The notes under the pieces were generated by a model, which had not been told where the DNA came from, ran no database searches, and saw only the letters and a list, made by a program, of their open reading frames with translations. From positions 1 to 64,000 of the forward strand of contig NZ_BPQU01000020.1 in NCBI RefSeq assembly GCF_022179445.1: a DNA stretch of 64,000 nt, given 5' to 3'. Source of the stretch: Methylobacterium mesophilicum (lineage in GTDB: Bacteria; Pseudomonadota; Alphaproteobacteria; Rhizobiales; Beijerinckiaceae). The position numbers and the translations under genes were made by a program. Of this stretch, positions 22,719 to 34,550 are shown piece by piece (within the stretch, counting starts at the first letter, position 1; each line of letters opens with the position of its first letter).

Positions 22719-23459
22719 ATGAAGAAGGTCTACACGGATCCCACCGCGGCCTTGGCCGGCCTGCTGCGCGACGACATGATGGTCATGTGCGGCGGGTTCG
22801 GCCTCTGCGGCATCCCCGACGAGCTGATCGAGGCGGTGCGCGCCTCGGGCGTCAAGGGCCTGACCATCGTGTCGAACAATGCCGGCATCGACGGGGTCGG
22901 CCTGGGCAAGCTCCTGGACACGCGGCAGGTGCGCAAGATGATCTCGTCCTATGTCGGCGAGAACAAGGAGTTCGCCCGGCAATATCTCGGGGGCGAATTG
23001 GAGATCGAGTTCAACCCGCAGGGGACCCTGGCCGAGCGCATCCGCGCGGGCGGCGCCGGCATCCCGGCCTTCTTCACCAAGACCGGCGTCGGCACCAAGG
23101 TCGCCGAGGGCAAGGAGGTGCGGGAGTTCGACGGCGAGGCATACGTGATGGAGCGCGGGCTGTTCGCGGACCTCGCCATCGTGCACGCCCATACCGGCGA
23201 TACCGAGGGCAACCTGCGCTACCGGATGACCGCCCGCAACTTCAACCCGATGATGGCGACCGCCGCCACGATGACGGTGGCGCAGGTGGAGCACCTCGTG
23301 AAGCCCGGCGAGATCGACCCGGACACGATCCACACGCCCGGGATCTTCGTGAAGCGGATCATCGAGGTCGGCGCGCGCGAGAAGCGGATCGAGCAGCGCA
23401 CCACGCGCAAGCGCGGCGACAGCACCCCCGCGGCCGCCGCCGGCGGCGGCACCCACTGA
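22719..23459 (+). CDS. scoA: 3-oxoacid CoA-transferase subunit A
   Basis: A 246-residue alpha subunit of family I CoA-transferases. It starts KKVYTDPTAALAGLLRDD and has the glycine-rich MVMCGGFGLCGIPDELI and the later KTGVGTKVAEGKEVREFDG. With subunit B, 22 bases downstream, it moves CoA between succinyl-CoA and 3-oxoacids such as acetoacetate. This lets the cell use ketone bodies or recycle polyhydroxybutyrate. The C-terminal Ala/Gly tail is a lineage extension. Confidence 0.93.
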   Translation: MKKVYTDPTAALAGLLRDDMMVMCGGFGLCGIPDELIEAVRASGVKGLTIVSNNAGIDGVGLGKLLDTRQVRKMISSYVGENKEFARQYLGGELEIEFNPQGTLAERIRAGGAGIPAFFTKTGVGTKVAEGKEVREFDGEAYVMERGLFADLAIVHAHTGDTEGNLRYRMTARNFNPMMATAATMTVAQVEHLVKPGEIDPDTIHTPGIFVKRIIEVGAREKRIEQRTTRKRGDSTPAAAAGGGTH

Positions 23460-23481
23460 TCGAGGGAAAGGGAATAGAACG

Positions 23482-24144
<663 letters not shown>

Positions 24145-24177
24145 TCCGGAGCGCTCTCTCGGCTCGAACAGGGGTTT

Positions 24178-24200
24178 CCAAAGGGCCTGCGGCCCTTTGG
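24178..24200 (+). terminator. Hairpin after scoB
   Basis: CCAAAGGGCC and GGCCCTTTGG form a perfect ten-base stem around TGC, 33 bases after the scoB stop. There is no T-run; sequences of this type followed by CGGGG are frequent repeats after genes in Methylobacterium. It probably marks the operon end. Confidence 0.6.
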
Positions 24201-24338
24201 CGGGGTTCGGGGCGCGAAGCCCCGGGTCTTCGCAGGGCTCGGCCCCGCACGCGCAAGGTTTTGGGCCGAGAGCCAGGACATGGCGTCGAGCTGTCTGCAC
24301 GGCCCTTTTCCCGGGCGCATGCAGCGCCAGCGGAATGC

Positions 24339-24427
24339 GATCCGGGACCCAGCACAATACGGCGCGCAGCGTCCGTCTGATCAACCTGTGCCGCTGACGC
24401 GGCGCTTCGTGTGCTGGGTCCCGGATC
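24339..24427. repeat. Long inverted repeat in an intergenic region
   Basis: GATCCGGGACCCAGCAC at 24339-24355 is exactly complementary to the sequence at 24411-24427, a 17-base inverted repeat around 55 bases. It occupies the 444-base convergent spacer between scoB and the chemoreceptor gene, which has no coding frame of its own. It may be a small non-autonomous mobile element or a dispersed repeat. Confidence 0.6.
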
Positions 24428-24588
24428 AGGTTCCGCTTCGCTTCACCTGTCCGGGAAAGGGGGGCACGTGATCTGCTCAGGAGCGCCGATCCCACGAGGC
24501 GCACGTGGCCAAACACCTTAAAAGGGATGGGTCCAAGACCTTTTGAAATCGAGATCGTTTGCCGGTTTCTCGGACCGGCACCATGTCC

Positions 24589-26286
24589 TCAGGCGGCCCG
24601 GATGCCGTCGAGGAAGCGGGCCACCTCGGCGTTCAGGCGCCCGGACTGATCCGAGAGCACGGCCGCCGCGTCCAGCACCTGGGTCGCGGCCGCCCCGGTC
24701 TTCTCCGACGCATCCGCGACGCCGACGATGTTGCTCGTGACCGCACCGGTCCCCAGGGCGGCCTCGGAGACGTTGCGGACGATCTCCTGCGTCGCGGCAC
24801 CCTGCTCCTCGACCGCGGCCGCGATGCTGGCGGTGACGCCGTCGATCTCTCCGATCCGGCTGGTGATCCCGCCGATGGCCGCCACGGCATTCTCGGTCAC
24901 GGCCCGGATCGCGCCGACTTGGCCGGTGATCTCCTCCGTGACCCGGGCGGTCTGGCCGGCCAGTTCCTTCACCTCCGAGGCGACGACGGCGAAGCCGCGC
25001 CCCGCCTCTCCGGCCCTCGCCGCCTCGATGGTGGCGTTGAGCGCCAGCAGGTTGGTCTGGCTGGCGATGTCGGCGATCAGCCCGACCATCTCGCCGATCT
25101 TCGCCGAGGTCTGGTTCAGGGCCTGGACCAGCTTGGTCGTCTGCCCGGCCTCCTGGGCCGCGATCCGGGTGAGGCCGGCCGAGCCCGTGACCTGACGTCC
25201 GATCTCCTGAACCGAGGTGCCGAGCTGTTCCGCGGCCGCCGCGACCGTTTGGACGTTGCCGGCCGCCTCCTCGGCCGCCGACGCGACGGTGGCGGCCTGC
25301 ATCGCCGCCAGGCTGGCCGTGTCGGTCATGCCCTGGGCGGCCCGCTGCAGGTCGGTGGCCGATGTCGAGACGGCGCCGACGATGCCGACCATGGTCTGCT
25401 CGAAGCTGTCCGCCAGCTCGGCGCGGGCGCGCCTGCGCTCGGACGAGGCCGCCTGGTCGGCACGGCGCCGGATCTCGGCCTGCTCGGCCGCCTCGGCGGC
25501 GACCATGCGCTTGATCCCCTCGACGGCGCGCCCGACGGCGCCGATCTCGTCGCCACGGGCGGCTTCGTGGATCTCGCTGTCGGTCTCCCCGCGCCCCATG
25601 CGCTCGAGGGTCCGGACCAGCCGTTTGAGCGGGGCCGTCACCCCGAGGACGACCACGGCCACGCCCGCCCCGATGGCGATCGCGAGGCCGATGGTCGCCG
25701 CCGCGACCAGCAGAAGGGTCGCCCGGGAGGCCGCCGCCTCGGACGCATCCCGCTCCCGCTGGAGGTCGCCCGTGAGGACGTCGACCCGAGCCTGGATCAT
25801 CTCCACCAGCTTGGCGCGGAGCGGATTGCCCTCGGCCAGCAGGATGGCGCCGGCGGCTTCGGCCTCACCCCGCTCCCCGCTCGCGGCGACCCGGTCGATC
25901 ACCGCACCGAACGCCGTCAGGATCTGTCGCAGCGTCTCCCCGGCCGAGCGCCGCGCGGGCGTGTCGGCCATCTGCATCAGGGCGTCGAGCAGGCTGAACG
26001 CGTGCGCCGTGTTCTGCTTGATGAGGGTCTGGTACCCCGCCATCTGCGATTCCCGCGTCTCGAGCACGAGGTTGCGCGCCTGGACGGCGATCTCGCCGAA
26101 ATCGATCTGGAGGCCGAGGATCATCGCGAGGCGCTTGGCCTGCACGTCAACGATCTGCCGTGTCTGCGCCGATTGGGCGATCAGGCTGGCCCGCGCGTAG
26201 ACGATCAATCCTCCGGCTGCCAAAGCCACGATGACGAGCGGAATGGCAAACTTCACGAGTATTTTTGCGTCACGCAACAATGCCAT
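24589..26286 (-). CDS. Methyl-accepting chemotaxis protein
   Basis: A 565-residue transmembrane chemoreceptor. TM1 is at about residues 12-32 and TM2 at about 188-212, enclosing a helical periplasmic sensor of about 150 residues. A HAMP domain follows (TAPLKRLVRTLERMGRGE), then the coiled-coil signalling domain. Its hairpin tip carries the CheA/CheW-binding IADIASQTNLLALNATIEAA region and the downstream GRGFAVVASEVKELA. There is no CheR-binding pentapeptide at the end. The ligand is unknown and no other che genes are nearby. Confidence 0.94.
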   Translation of the reverse strand: MALLRDAKILVKFAIPLVIVALAAGGLIVYARASLIAQSAQTRQIVDVQAKRLAMILGLQIDFGEIAVQARNLVLETRESQMAGYQTLIKQNTAHAFSLLDALMQMADTPARRSAGETLRQILTAFGAVIDRVAASGERGEAEAAGAILLAEGNPLRAKLVEMIQARVDVLTGDLQRERDASEAAASRATLLLVAAATIGLAIAIGAGVAVVVLGVTAPLKRLVRTLERMGRGETDSEIHEAARGDEIGAVGRAVEGIKRMVAAEAAEQAEIRRRADQAASSERRRARAELADSFEQTMVGIVGAVSTSATDLQRAAQGMTDTASLAAMQAATVASAAEEAAGNVQTVAAAAEQLGTSVQEIGRQVTGSAGLTRIAAQEAGQTTKLVQALNQTSAKIGEMVGLIADIASQTNLLALNATIEAARAGEAGRGFAVVASEVKELAGQTARVTEEITGQVGAIRAVTENAVAAIGGITSRIGEIDGVTASIAAAVEEQGAATQEIVRNVSEAALGTGAVTSNIVGVADASEKTGAAATQVLDAAAVLSDQSGRLNAEVARFLDGIRAA

Positions 26287-26742
26287 CGCGCTGATCCCGC
26301 ATCCTGGAAAATCGATCCAAGATCATCTCGTAACCTCGCGAAAACATCAACGGCCAAAACCGCCTGGTTTACGATGCGGTGACAATAGGCAGATGAGTAC
26401 TTTCTGAAGTCAATTTGGTTTGTTCATATATATTTTTTACAATAATCAATCTCGATTTATAGATATTTATCTTTCCGACGCTGATTAGAAGATCCGATCC
26501 GGGTTTCTGAGCATGCAACCCGCATCAGCGCATAAGCGCACCAATCCCTTGCTTATGCGCAGCGCCCGATCGTGCCGAAAATTTGTGCGCCCGCGTACGA
26601 TGCTCCTGGACGCGGAGCGATGCCACACGACCGCGCGCGCGTTCAGCCATAGGCCGAGGGACCGGGAGAACGCCCGCGCTTCGATGATCAATCCGCGCGC
26701 CGCGGCCAGCCGTGCCGACCGCGGCGCGCGAGAATCCCAAGA
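26287..26742. other. Intergenic region with an A+T-rich island
   Basis: A 456-base spacer between two minus-strand genes. Positions about 26390-26480 are strikingly A+T rich, with ATATATATTTTTTACAA and a second run around TTTATAGATATTT, in a genome near 70% G+C. This probably includes the chemoreceptor promoter. A 68-codon frame at 26485-26691 is not convincing. Confidence 0.5.
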
Positions 26743-27432
26743 TTACATCGGCGGGGTCAGGCCGTCCTTGCCGACCGCCACGAGCTTGCCCTCGGCCTTG
26801 GCGCCATCCTTGGCGACCACGGCGAAGACCTTGGAGCCGGGGGCCAGGATCGCCTTGTCGGCCGGCTCGAAGGCGACGATCGGCGCAGAAGCCGGCACCA
26901 CGATCTCCTTGGACCCGTCCTTGCCGTAGCTCACCGTCAGGGTGCGCTCGCCGCCGGACGCCGCCTTGTCGGCCTTCACGGTGCCGTTGGTCATCGCGCT
27001 CTTCACCTTGGGGGCGTTAGCGGTCTCGGCCTTCACGGTGCCGTTGGTCATGGCGCTCTTCACCTTCGAGCCGGCGCCGCCGGTCTGGTCGGTGATCGAG
27101 TCCCAGCCGTAATGGCCCTCGCCGGTGCCGCGCATCGACTCGGGGAACAGCACGACTTCGAGCGCCGTCATCGGGTTCTCGCCCTTGGTGGCGGTGCCGA
27201 TGAAGACGCCGTCCTTGATCGCGTCGAGGCTCGACGGGACCACCCAGGCGAACTTCGCGCCGCCGACATCCACGGTCTCGGACTTGCCGTCCTCGGTCTT
27301 GATCGTGAGGGTGCTGCCCTCCGCCTTGTCGATGGTGCCGCGGACGCGCTCGACCTGGGCGGCGAAGGCCGCGCTCGACAGGAGGGCCGTCAGTCCGGCG
27401 GCGGCGGCGAGGGTCTTGCTGAGATGCTTCAT
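26743..27432 (-). CDS. Secreted protein with an internal 19-residue repeat
   Basis: A 229-residue protein with a signal peptide (MKHLSKTLAAAAGLTALLSS, then AAFA). A first small beta barrel (VERVRGTIDKAEGSTLTIKT) and a C-terminal barrel (RTLTVSYGKDGSKEIVVPAS) resemble OB-like DUF5666 modules. Between them KVKSAMTNGTVKA occurs twice, 19 residues apart. Methylobacterium homologues are sometimes annotated as metal ABC transporter permeases, which the sequence does not support. Function unknown. Confidence 0.75.
   Translation of the reverse strand: MKHLSKTLAAAAGLTALLSSAAFAAQVERVRGTIDKAEGSTLTIKTEDGKSETVDVGGAKFAWVVPSSLDAIKDGVFIGTATKGENPMTALEVVLFPESMRGTGEGHYGWDSITDQTGGAGSKVKSAMTNGTVKAETANAPKVKSAMTNGTVKADKAASGGERTLTVSYGKDGSKEIVVPASAPIVAFEPADKAILAPGSKVFAVVAKDGAKAEGKLVAVGKDGLTPPM
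26971..27069. repeat. In-frame 57-bp tandem duplication
   Basis: About 41 nearly identical bases recur with a 57-base period inside the secreted-protein gene, encoding KVKSAMTNGTVKA twice. The near identity at the DNA level indicates a recent duplication. Confidence 0.85.
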
Positions 27433-27525
27433 CGGGGGTCCCATCCTGGCTTCAGGAGCCGGGTTATGGGGCGCTGGCCGCGTCAAACAAGGTTGTGCGC
27501 AAACGAAACGTGCTCGTCCAAGCCA

Positions 27526-27555
27526 AAAAGAAGGCGGCGCCCCGGGGGCGCCGCC
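27526..27555 (-). terminator. Terminator of acnA
   Basis: GGCGGCGCC pairs with GGCGCCGCC around a five-base loop, and the minus strand continues CTTCTTTTTGG. It is 44 bases after the aconitase stop. Confidence 0.85.
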
Positions 27556-27598
27556 TCAAAAGAACCGGATGGGCGGCGCGGACGCCGCCCGTCGTGGA

Positions 27599-30298
<2,700 letters not shown>

Positions 30299-30611
30299 GG
30301 CTGGTTCAATCCTCGCTGCGGGTTGTCGAACACGCGCAGGCAAGACCTGCGCTACGAAGTCTGTGTTCGGCCTGTGTAGCGCCCGACGGGCGCGCGCCGC
30401 CCCGGGAGTGCCCGGGCAGGACGATGCGCGGGGGCGATTTGGACGCCCGTGGAGCCGCGCGGCGCAGCCAGATCCCGATATAGAACTTTTCGAATCTGGC
30501 CGCTACCGGGTTGCGATGACAGCCGCGCTACGCTGTCGGGCGCCGGGACGCATGCCGCACGGTCGCATCCCCGGCGAAGGCGCGCATTTTAGCGGCGATG
30601 CGGGGGCCGGC

Positions 30612-30730
30612 CACAAGCGTCTCCCCTCGCCCGCAGAGGCTACGAGGTGCAGACATCGCTGCCGGATGTGGGCCAGAACTAACCCCGAGCGCGTCTCCCT
30701 CCCCCCTCTGCGGGGGAGGGAGCGCGCGCA
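30612..30730. repeat. Palindromic repeat, divergent copy f
   Basis: The end CTCCCTCCCCCCTCTGCGGG matches the inner part of the repeats at 39.4 and 45.6 kb. The flank to its left, read in reverse complement (ACGCGCTCGGGGTTAG, then CATCCGGCAGCGATGT), matches the outer flank of the copy near 45.75-45.78 kb. It fills most of the 466-base spacer upstream of acnA; the rest holds the acnA promoter region. Confidence 0.7.
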
Positions 30731-30764
30731 GCAAAGCCGGATCGTCACCGGCGCGGGATGCCCG

Positions 30765-31589
30765 TCACCCCCGCTCGGGCGCCCCTGCCCCCGACAGCGC
30801 CTTGAACCGATTCGGCTGGGCGGCGAGCTTGCGCAGGGACGCCACGTTGGAGGCGGCCTCCTCGGGACCCATGTCCCGGCGCAGGACGGTCTCGGCGTCG
30901 GCGAATCGGCCCTTCAGGCCGAGGACGAGGGCTAGGTTCGCCCGGACGCGGGCGTCGGCGCCCGGTTGGTCGGCGGCCAGCCGCAAGGTCTGCTCGGCCT
31001 GGTCGAGGTTGCGCGACAACGCGTAGGACAGGCCGAGATTCGAGAGCAGCGACGGCTCGTTCGGCCGGATCTTGAGCGCGGCCTCGTAGAAGCTCTGGGC
31101 CCGCGCCTGCTCGCCGAGCTGCGCGGAGGCCGAGCCCTGGGCCGACAGGATGCGCCAGTCGGGTGAGGCCGGGGAATGGGCGTTGGCGAGGACGTCGATC
31201 GCCTCGCGGTAGCGGCCGGCCTCCACCAGCGACTTGCCGTAGGCGCCGAGGATGAACGTGTCGCGCGGGTTGCGCAGGGCCGCCTGCTGCAGCACCGCGG
31301 AGGCTTGGGCCGCCTGATCGTTCGACCGGAGGGCGCGGGCATACGCGAGGGCCGCGCGCCCTTCGCCGGGATTGGCGTTGAAGCGCTCGGCCAGCCCTTC
31401 GAGGTCTTGCCGCGAGGCCGACTCCTGGCGCGGCGCGACCTGCCGCTCGCCGATCGAGCCGGTGGTCTCCGGGGACCGGGTGTTGCAGCCGGCAAGGCCC
31501 AGCGCCACGATGATGGCCGCGGCGGCAAGGCCGGCGCGGCGGCGGTTGGAAGCCGGGGTCGGGATGACCCGGATCGGGGCCGTCATCAT
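30765..31589 (-). CDS. TPR-repeat lipoprotein, TadD-like
   Basis: A 274-residue lipoprotein with the lipobox LGLAGC after a hydrophobic signal. From about residue 70 on there are tetratricopeptide repeats, for example GEGRAALAYARALRSND, NPRDTFILGAYGKSLVEAG and PNEPSLLSNLGLSYALSR. It resembles TadD-type proteins linked to pilus assembly, but no tad genes are near. Two adjacent ATG codons exist; the first has GGAG six bases upstream and is used. It is divergent from pepA. Confidence 0.85.
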   Translation of the reverse strand: MMTAPIRVIPTPASNRRRAGLAAAAIIVALGLAGCNTRSPETTGSIGERQVAPRQESASRQDLEGLAERFNANPGEGRAALAYARALRSNDQAAQASAVLQQAALRNPRDTFILGAYGKSLVEAGRYREAIDVLANAHSPASPDWRILSAQGSASAQLGEQARAQSFYEAALKIRPNEPSLLSNLGLSYALSRNLDQAEQTLRLAADQPGADARVRANLALVLGLKGRFADAETVLRRDMGPEEAASNVASLRKLAAQPNRFKALSGAGAPERG

Positions 31590-31718
31590 GGTGCGCTCCG
31601 CCGGCACTGGCCGGGCGGGCTCCGGCCCACGCTTCACCCTCCCGGCCGGCCGGTGATAGAGCGTTAACCCTAACCACCGGTTAAGCCGCTGCCGGCCCGA
31701 CCGCCGCACGAGAGGCAC

Positions 31719-33119
31719 ATGACCCAGGCCGACACCCCAGCGACGCACGCCGCCCTGCTGCCCGCCGACACGCCGTCCGTTCCGGTCACCCTGGTTACGA
31801 CGGCATCCTGGAGCGAGGCCGAAGCGGCCCTGGAACCGGCGCACAGGCGTTTCGCGCAAACAATCGGCTTCAAGCCGAAGGCCGGGAGCCTGGCGCTGCT
31901 GCCGGGCCCGGACGGCGGTCTCGCGCGGGTGCTGTTCGGCCTCGGCGATCCGGAGGCGGCCACCTATGACCGGCTGATCGCCGGCAAGCTGCCCGCCCTG
32001 CTTCCGGACGGGACGTTTCGCCTGGAGAACGCCCCGGACCCGGCCGAGGCCGCGCTGGCCTGGCTGATGGGCAGCTACCGCTTCGGCCGGTACCGGACGG
32101 CCGGGGGGACGAAGGCGCGGCTGGCGGCGCCGGCCGGGATCGACGGGGCCGAGGTCGAGCGGGTCGCCGCCGCGGTGGCGATGGGCCGCGACCTGATCAA
32201 CACCCCCGCCAACGATCTCGGGCCCGCCGAGATCGAGGCCGCCGCCCGGGCGCTGGCCGAGCGCCACGGGGCGTCGATCGAGGTCACGCAGGGCGAGGCG
32301 CTCGCCAAAGCGTTTCCCCTGATCCACGCGGTCGGGGTCGCCTCGCCCCGGGCGCCGCGCCTGATCGACCTGACCTGGGGGCCGGCGGACGCGCCGCGGG
32401 TGACGCTTGTCGGCAAGGGCGTCGCCTTCGACACCGGCGGGCTCGACATAAAGCCCTCCTCCGCGATGCTGCTGATGAAGAAGGACATGGGCGGCGCCGC
32501 GGTGGCGCTGGCGGCCGCCGACATGATCATGGGCGGGGGCCTCAAGATCCGCCTGCGCGTGCTGATCCCGGCGGTGGAGAACGCGGTCTCGGGCAACGCC
32601 TTCCGCCCCAGCGACGTGCTGCCCAGCCGGGCGGGCTTGAGCGTCGAGATCGGCAACACCGACGCGGAGGGGCGGCTGATCCTGGCCGACGCGCTGGCGC
32701 TCGCCGACGCGGAGGAGCCCGCTTTGATCCTCGACTTCTCGACGCTCACGGGCGCCGCCCGGGTGGCGCTCGGGCCGGACCTGCCGGCGTTCTTCACCGA
32801 GGACGAGGCCCTGGCGGCCTCCGTAGCGGAGGCGGGGCGGAGCGCGGTCGACCCGATCTGGCGGATGCCGCTGCACGCCCCCTACGCGAGCCTGCTCGAT
32901 TCGAAGGTGGCCGACCTCAACAACGTCTCGGGCGGCCCGTTCGCCGGGGCGATCACCGCGGCGTTGTTCCTGCGCCGCTTCGCCCCGAAGACCAAGGCGC
33001 ACGGCCATTTCGACCTGTACGGCTGGAACCCCTCGACCAAGCCGGGACGGCCGGAGGGCGGCGAGGTCCAGACCGCCCGGCTGACCTACGCGCTGCTCAA
33101 GGCCCGCTACGGGGCCTGA
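31719..33119 (+). CDS. pepA: Leucyl aminopeptidase family protein (M17)
   Basis: A 466-residue cytosol aminopeptidase of family M17. The N-terminal macro-like domain precedes the catalytic domain with two metal-binding blocks, VGKGVAFDTGGLDIKPSS with KKDMGGAA, and the signature NTDAEGRLILADAL. The overall length is slightly short for PepA because the N-terminal domain is compact. It removes N-terminal residues in peptide turnover. The ATG lies in the 129-base divergent spacer with the TPR lipoprotein gene. Confidence 0.92.
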   Translation: MTQADTPATHAALLPADTPSVPVTLVTTASWSEAEAALEPAHRRFAQTIGFKPKAGSLALLPGPDGGLARVLFGLGDPEAATYDRLIAGKLPALLPDGTFRLENAPDPAEAALAWLMGSYRFGRYRTAGGTKARLAAPAGIDGAEVERVAAAVAMGRDLINTPANDLGPAEIEAAARALAERHGASIEVTQGEALAKAFPLIHAVGVASPRAPRLIDLTWGPADAPRVTLVGKGVAFDTGGLDIKPSSAMLLMKKDMGGAAVALAAADMIMGGGLKIRLRVLIPAVENAVSGNAFRPSDVLPSRAGLSVEIGNTDAEGRLILADALALADAEEPALILDFSTLTGAARVALGPDLPAFFTEDEALAASVAEAGRSAVDPIWRMPLHAPYASLLDSKVADLNNVSGGPFAGAITAALFLRRFAPKTKAHGHFDLYGWNPSTKPGRPEGGEVQTARLTYALLKARYGA

Positions 33120-33128
33120 CCGCGCCGG

Positions 33129-34550
33129 TCAGGCCAGGCCCGACAGCCGCAGCAGCATCCCGGCCCCGGCACACAGCGCCAGGGTCGGCAGCGCCCCGAG
33201 GCCGAACCGGAACACCGCCAGGATCGCCGCCAGCGTCAGCACCAGGGCGGCGGGATCGAGGCTGGCGGGGACGGGCAGGTCGAGGCGCAGTGGTCCGAGC
33301 GGCATCGTCCGGACCTCGGAAAACAGCGTCCGCAGCCCGAACCAGACCGCGAGGTTGAGGATCACCCCCGCCACCGCGGCGGTGATCGCCGAGAGTGCGC
33401 CGGCGAGCAGGCGGCTTCCGCGCAGGCGCCCGATCAGCGGCGCACCCGCGAAGATCCACAGGAAGCACGGCGCGAAGGTGACCCACGTGGTCAGCAGCCC
33501 GGCCAGCGTCCCCGCCAGCAGCGGCGGCAGGGTGCCGGGGGCCCGGTAGCCGGCCAGGAAGCCGACGAACTGGAGCACCATGATCAGCGGCCCCGGGGTG
33601 GTCTCGGCGAGCCCGAGCCCGTCGAGCATCTCCCCGGGCCGCAGCCAGCCGTAATGCTCCACCGCCTGCTGGGCCACGTAGGCGAGCGCCGCGTAGGCGC
33701 CCCCGAAGGTCACCACCGCCATCTTGGCGAAGAACACAGCCACCTGCCCGAAGACCGGGGGCGGCCCGGGCAGGAGCAGCAGGGCGGCCACCGGCAGGAG
33801 CCAGATCGCCAGCCACAGGACGGCGACGCGCAGGGATTCCGATGGCCCCGCGCGCTCGCGCGGCAGCATCGCCGCACCGATCAGGAACCCGGCCTCGTCG
33901 TTTCCCTCCGCCTCCGCAGGCGTCGCCGCGGGCCTTCGCCCCAGCACGAGGCCGAGGGCGCCCGCCGCGACCACGACCAGCGGGAACGGCACCGCGAGCA
34001 AGAAAATCGCCCCGAAGGCGGCGGCCGCGATCAGCCGGTCCGCCCGTCCGCGCAGGGCCCGCCCGCCGAGGCGCCAGAGCGCGTGCAGCACGATGGCGAG
34101 CACCGCCGCCTTGAGCCCGAAGAACAGGCCGGCGACGAGATCGACCGCGCCGTACAGGACGTAGAGCCAGCTCAGGCCCATCAGGGCGAGCAGCCCCGGC
34201 AGCACGAACAGCCCGCCCGCGACGAGGCCGCCGGCGGGGCCGTGCATCAGCCAGCCGATATAGGTCGCGAGCTGCTGCGCCTCCGGCCCCGGCAGGAGCG
34301 TGCAGAAGCCGAGCCCGTGCAGGAAGCGCCGCTCGGAGATCCAGCGCCGCTCGTCCACCAGGATGCGGTGCATCACGGCGATCTGCCCGGCGGGACCGCC
34401 GAAGGACAAGGCCGCCACCCGCAGCCAGACCGGCACGGCCTGCCGCAGGGTCGGGCGCGGGACGGAAGCCGCGCCCGCCGGGCTCGCGCCGCCCGTCAGG
34501 CCGCCGGTCAAACCGTCCGGGGCAGCGCCGTCTCGATCAGGCGCGCCCAC
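33129..34550 (-). CDS. chrA: Chromate transporter ChrA (two-domain)
   Basis: A 473-residue inner-membrane protein with two homologous CHR halves. The first half starts VAALSFGGPAGQIAVMHR and has LLPGPEAQQLATYIGW. The second starts AVVTFGGAYAALAYVAQQA and has AETTPGPLIMVLQFVGFLA. Such CHR proteins export chromate. The start is a GTG that lies 43 bases inside the end of the amidohydrolase gene, which implies coupled translation. The first 30 residues are a Gly/Ala-rich leader. Regulators of the ChrB type were not found nearby. Confidence 0.93.
   Translation of the reverse strand: MGAPDRDGAAPDGLTGGLTGGASPAGAASVPRPTLRQAVPVWLRVAALSFGGPAGQIAVMHRILVDERRWISERRFLHGLGFCTLLPGPEAQQLATYIGWLMHGPAGGLVAGGLFVLPGLLALMGLSWLYVLYGAVDLVAGLFFGLKAAVLAIVLHALWRLGGRALRGRADRLIAAAAFGAIFLLAVPFPLVVVAAGALGLVLGRRPAATPAEAEGNDEAGFLIGAAMLPRERAGPSESLRVAVLWLAIWLLPVAALLLLPGPPPVFGQVAVFFAKMAVVTFGGAYAALAYVAQQAVEHYGWLRPGEMLDGLGLAETTPGPLIMVLQFVGFLAGYRAPGTLPPLLAGTLAGLLTTWVTFAPCFLWIFAGAPLIGRLRGSRLLAGALSAITAAVAGVILNLAVWFGLRTLFSEVRTMPLGPLRLDLPVPASLDPAALVLTLAAILAVFRFGLGALPTLALCAGAGMLLRLSGLA

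Noticed and set aside
26485..26691. A 68-codon minus-strand frame in the A+T-rich spacer
   Set aside because: No ribosome site, no family resemblance and a composition unlike coding DNA here.
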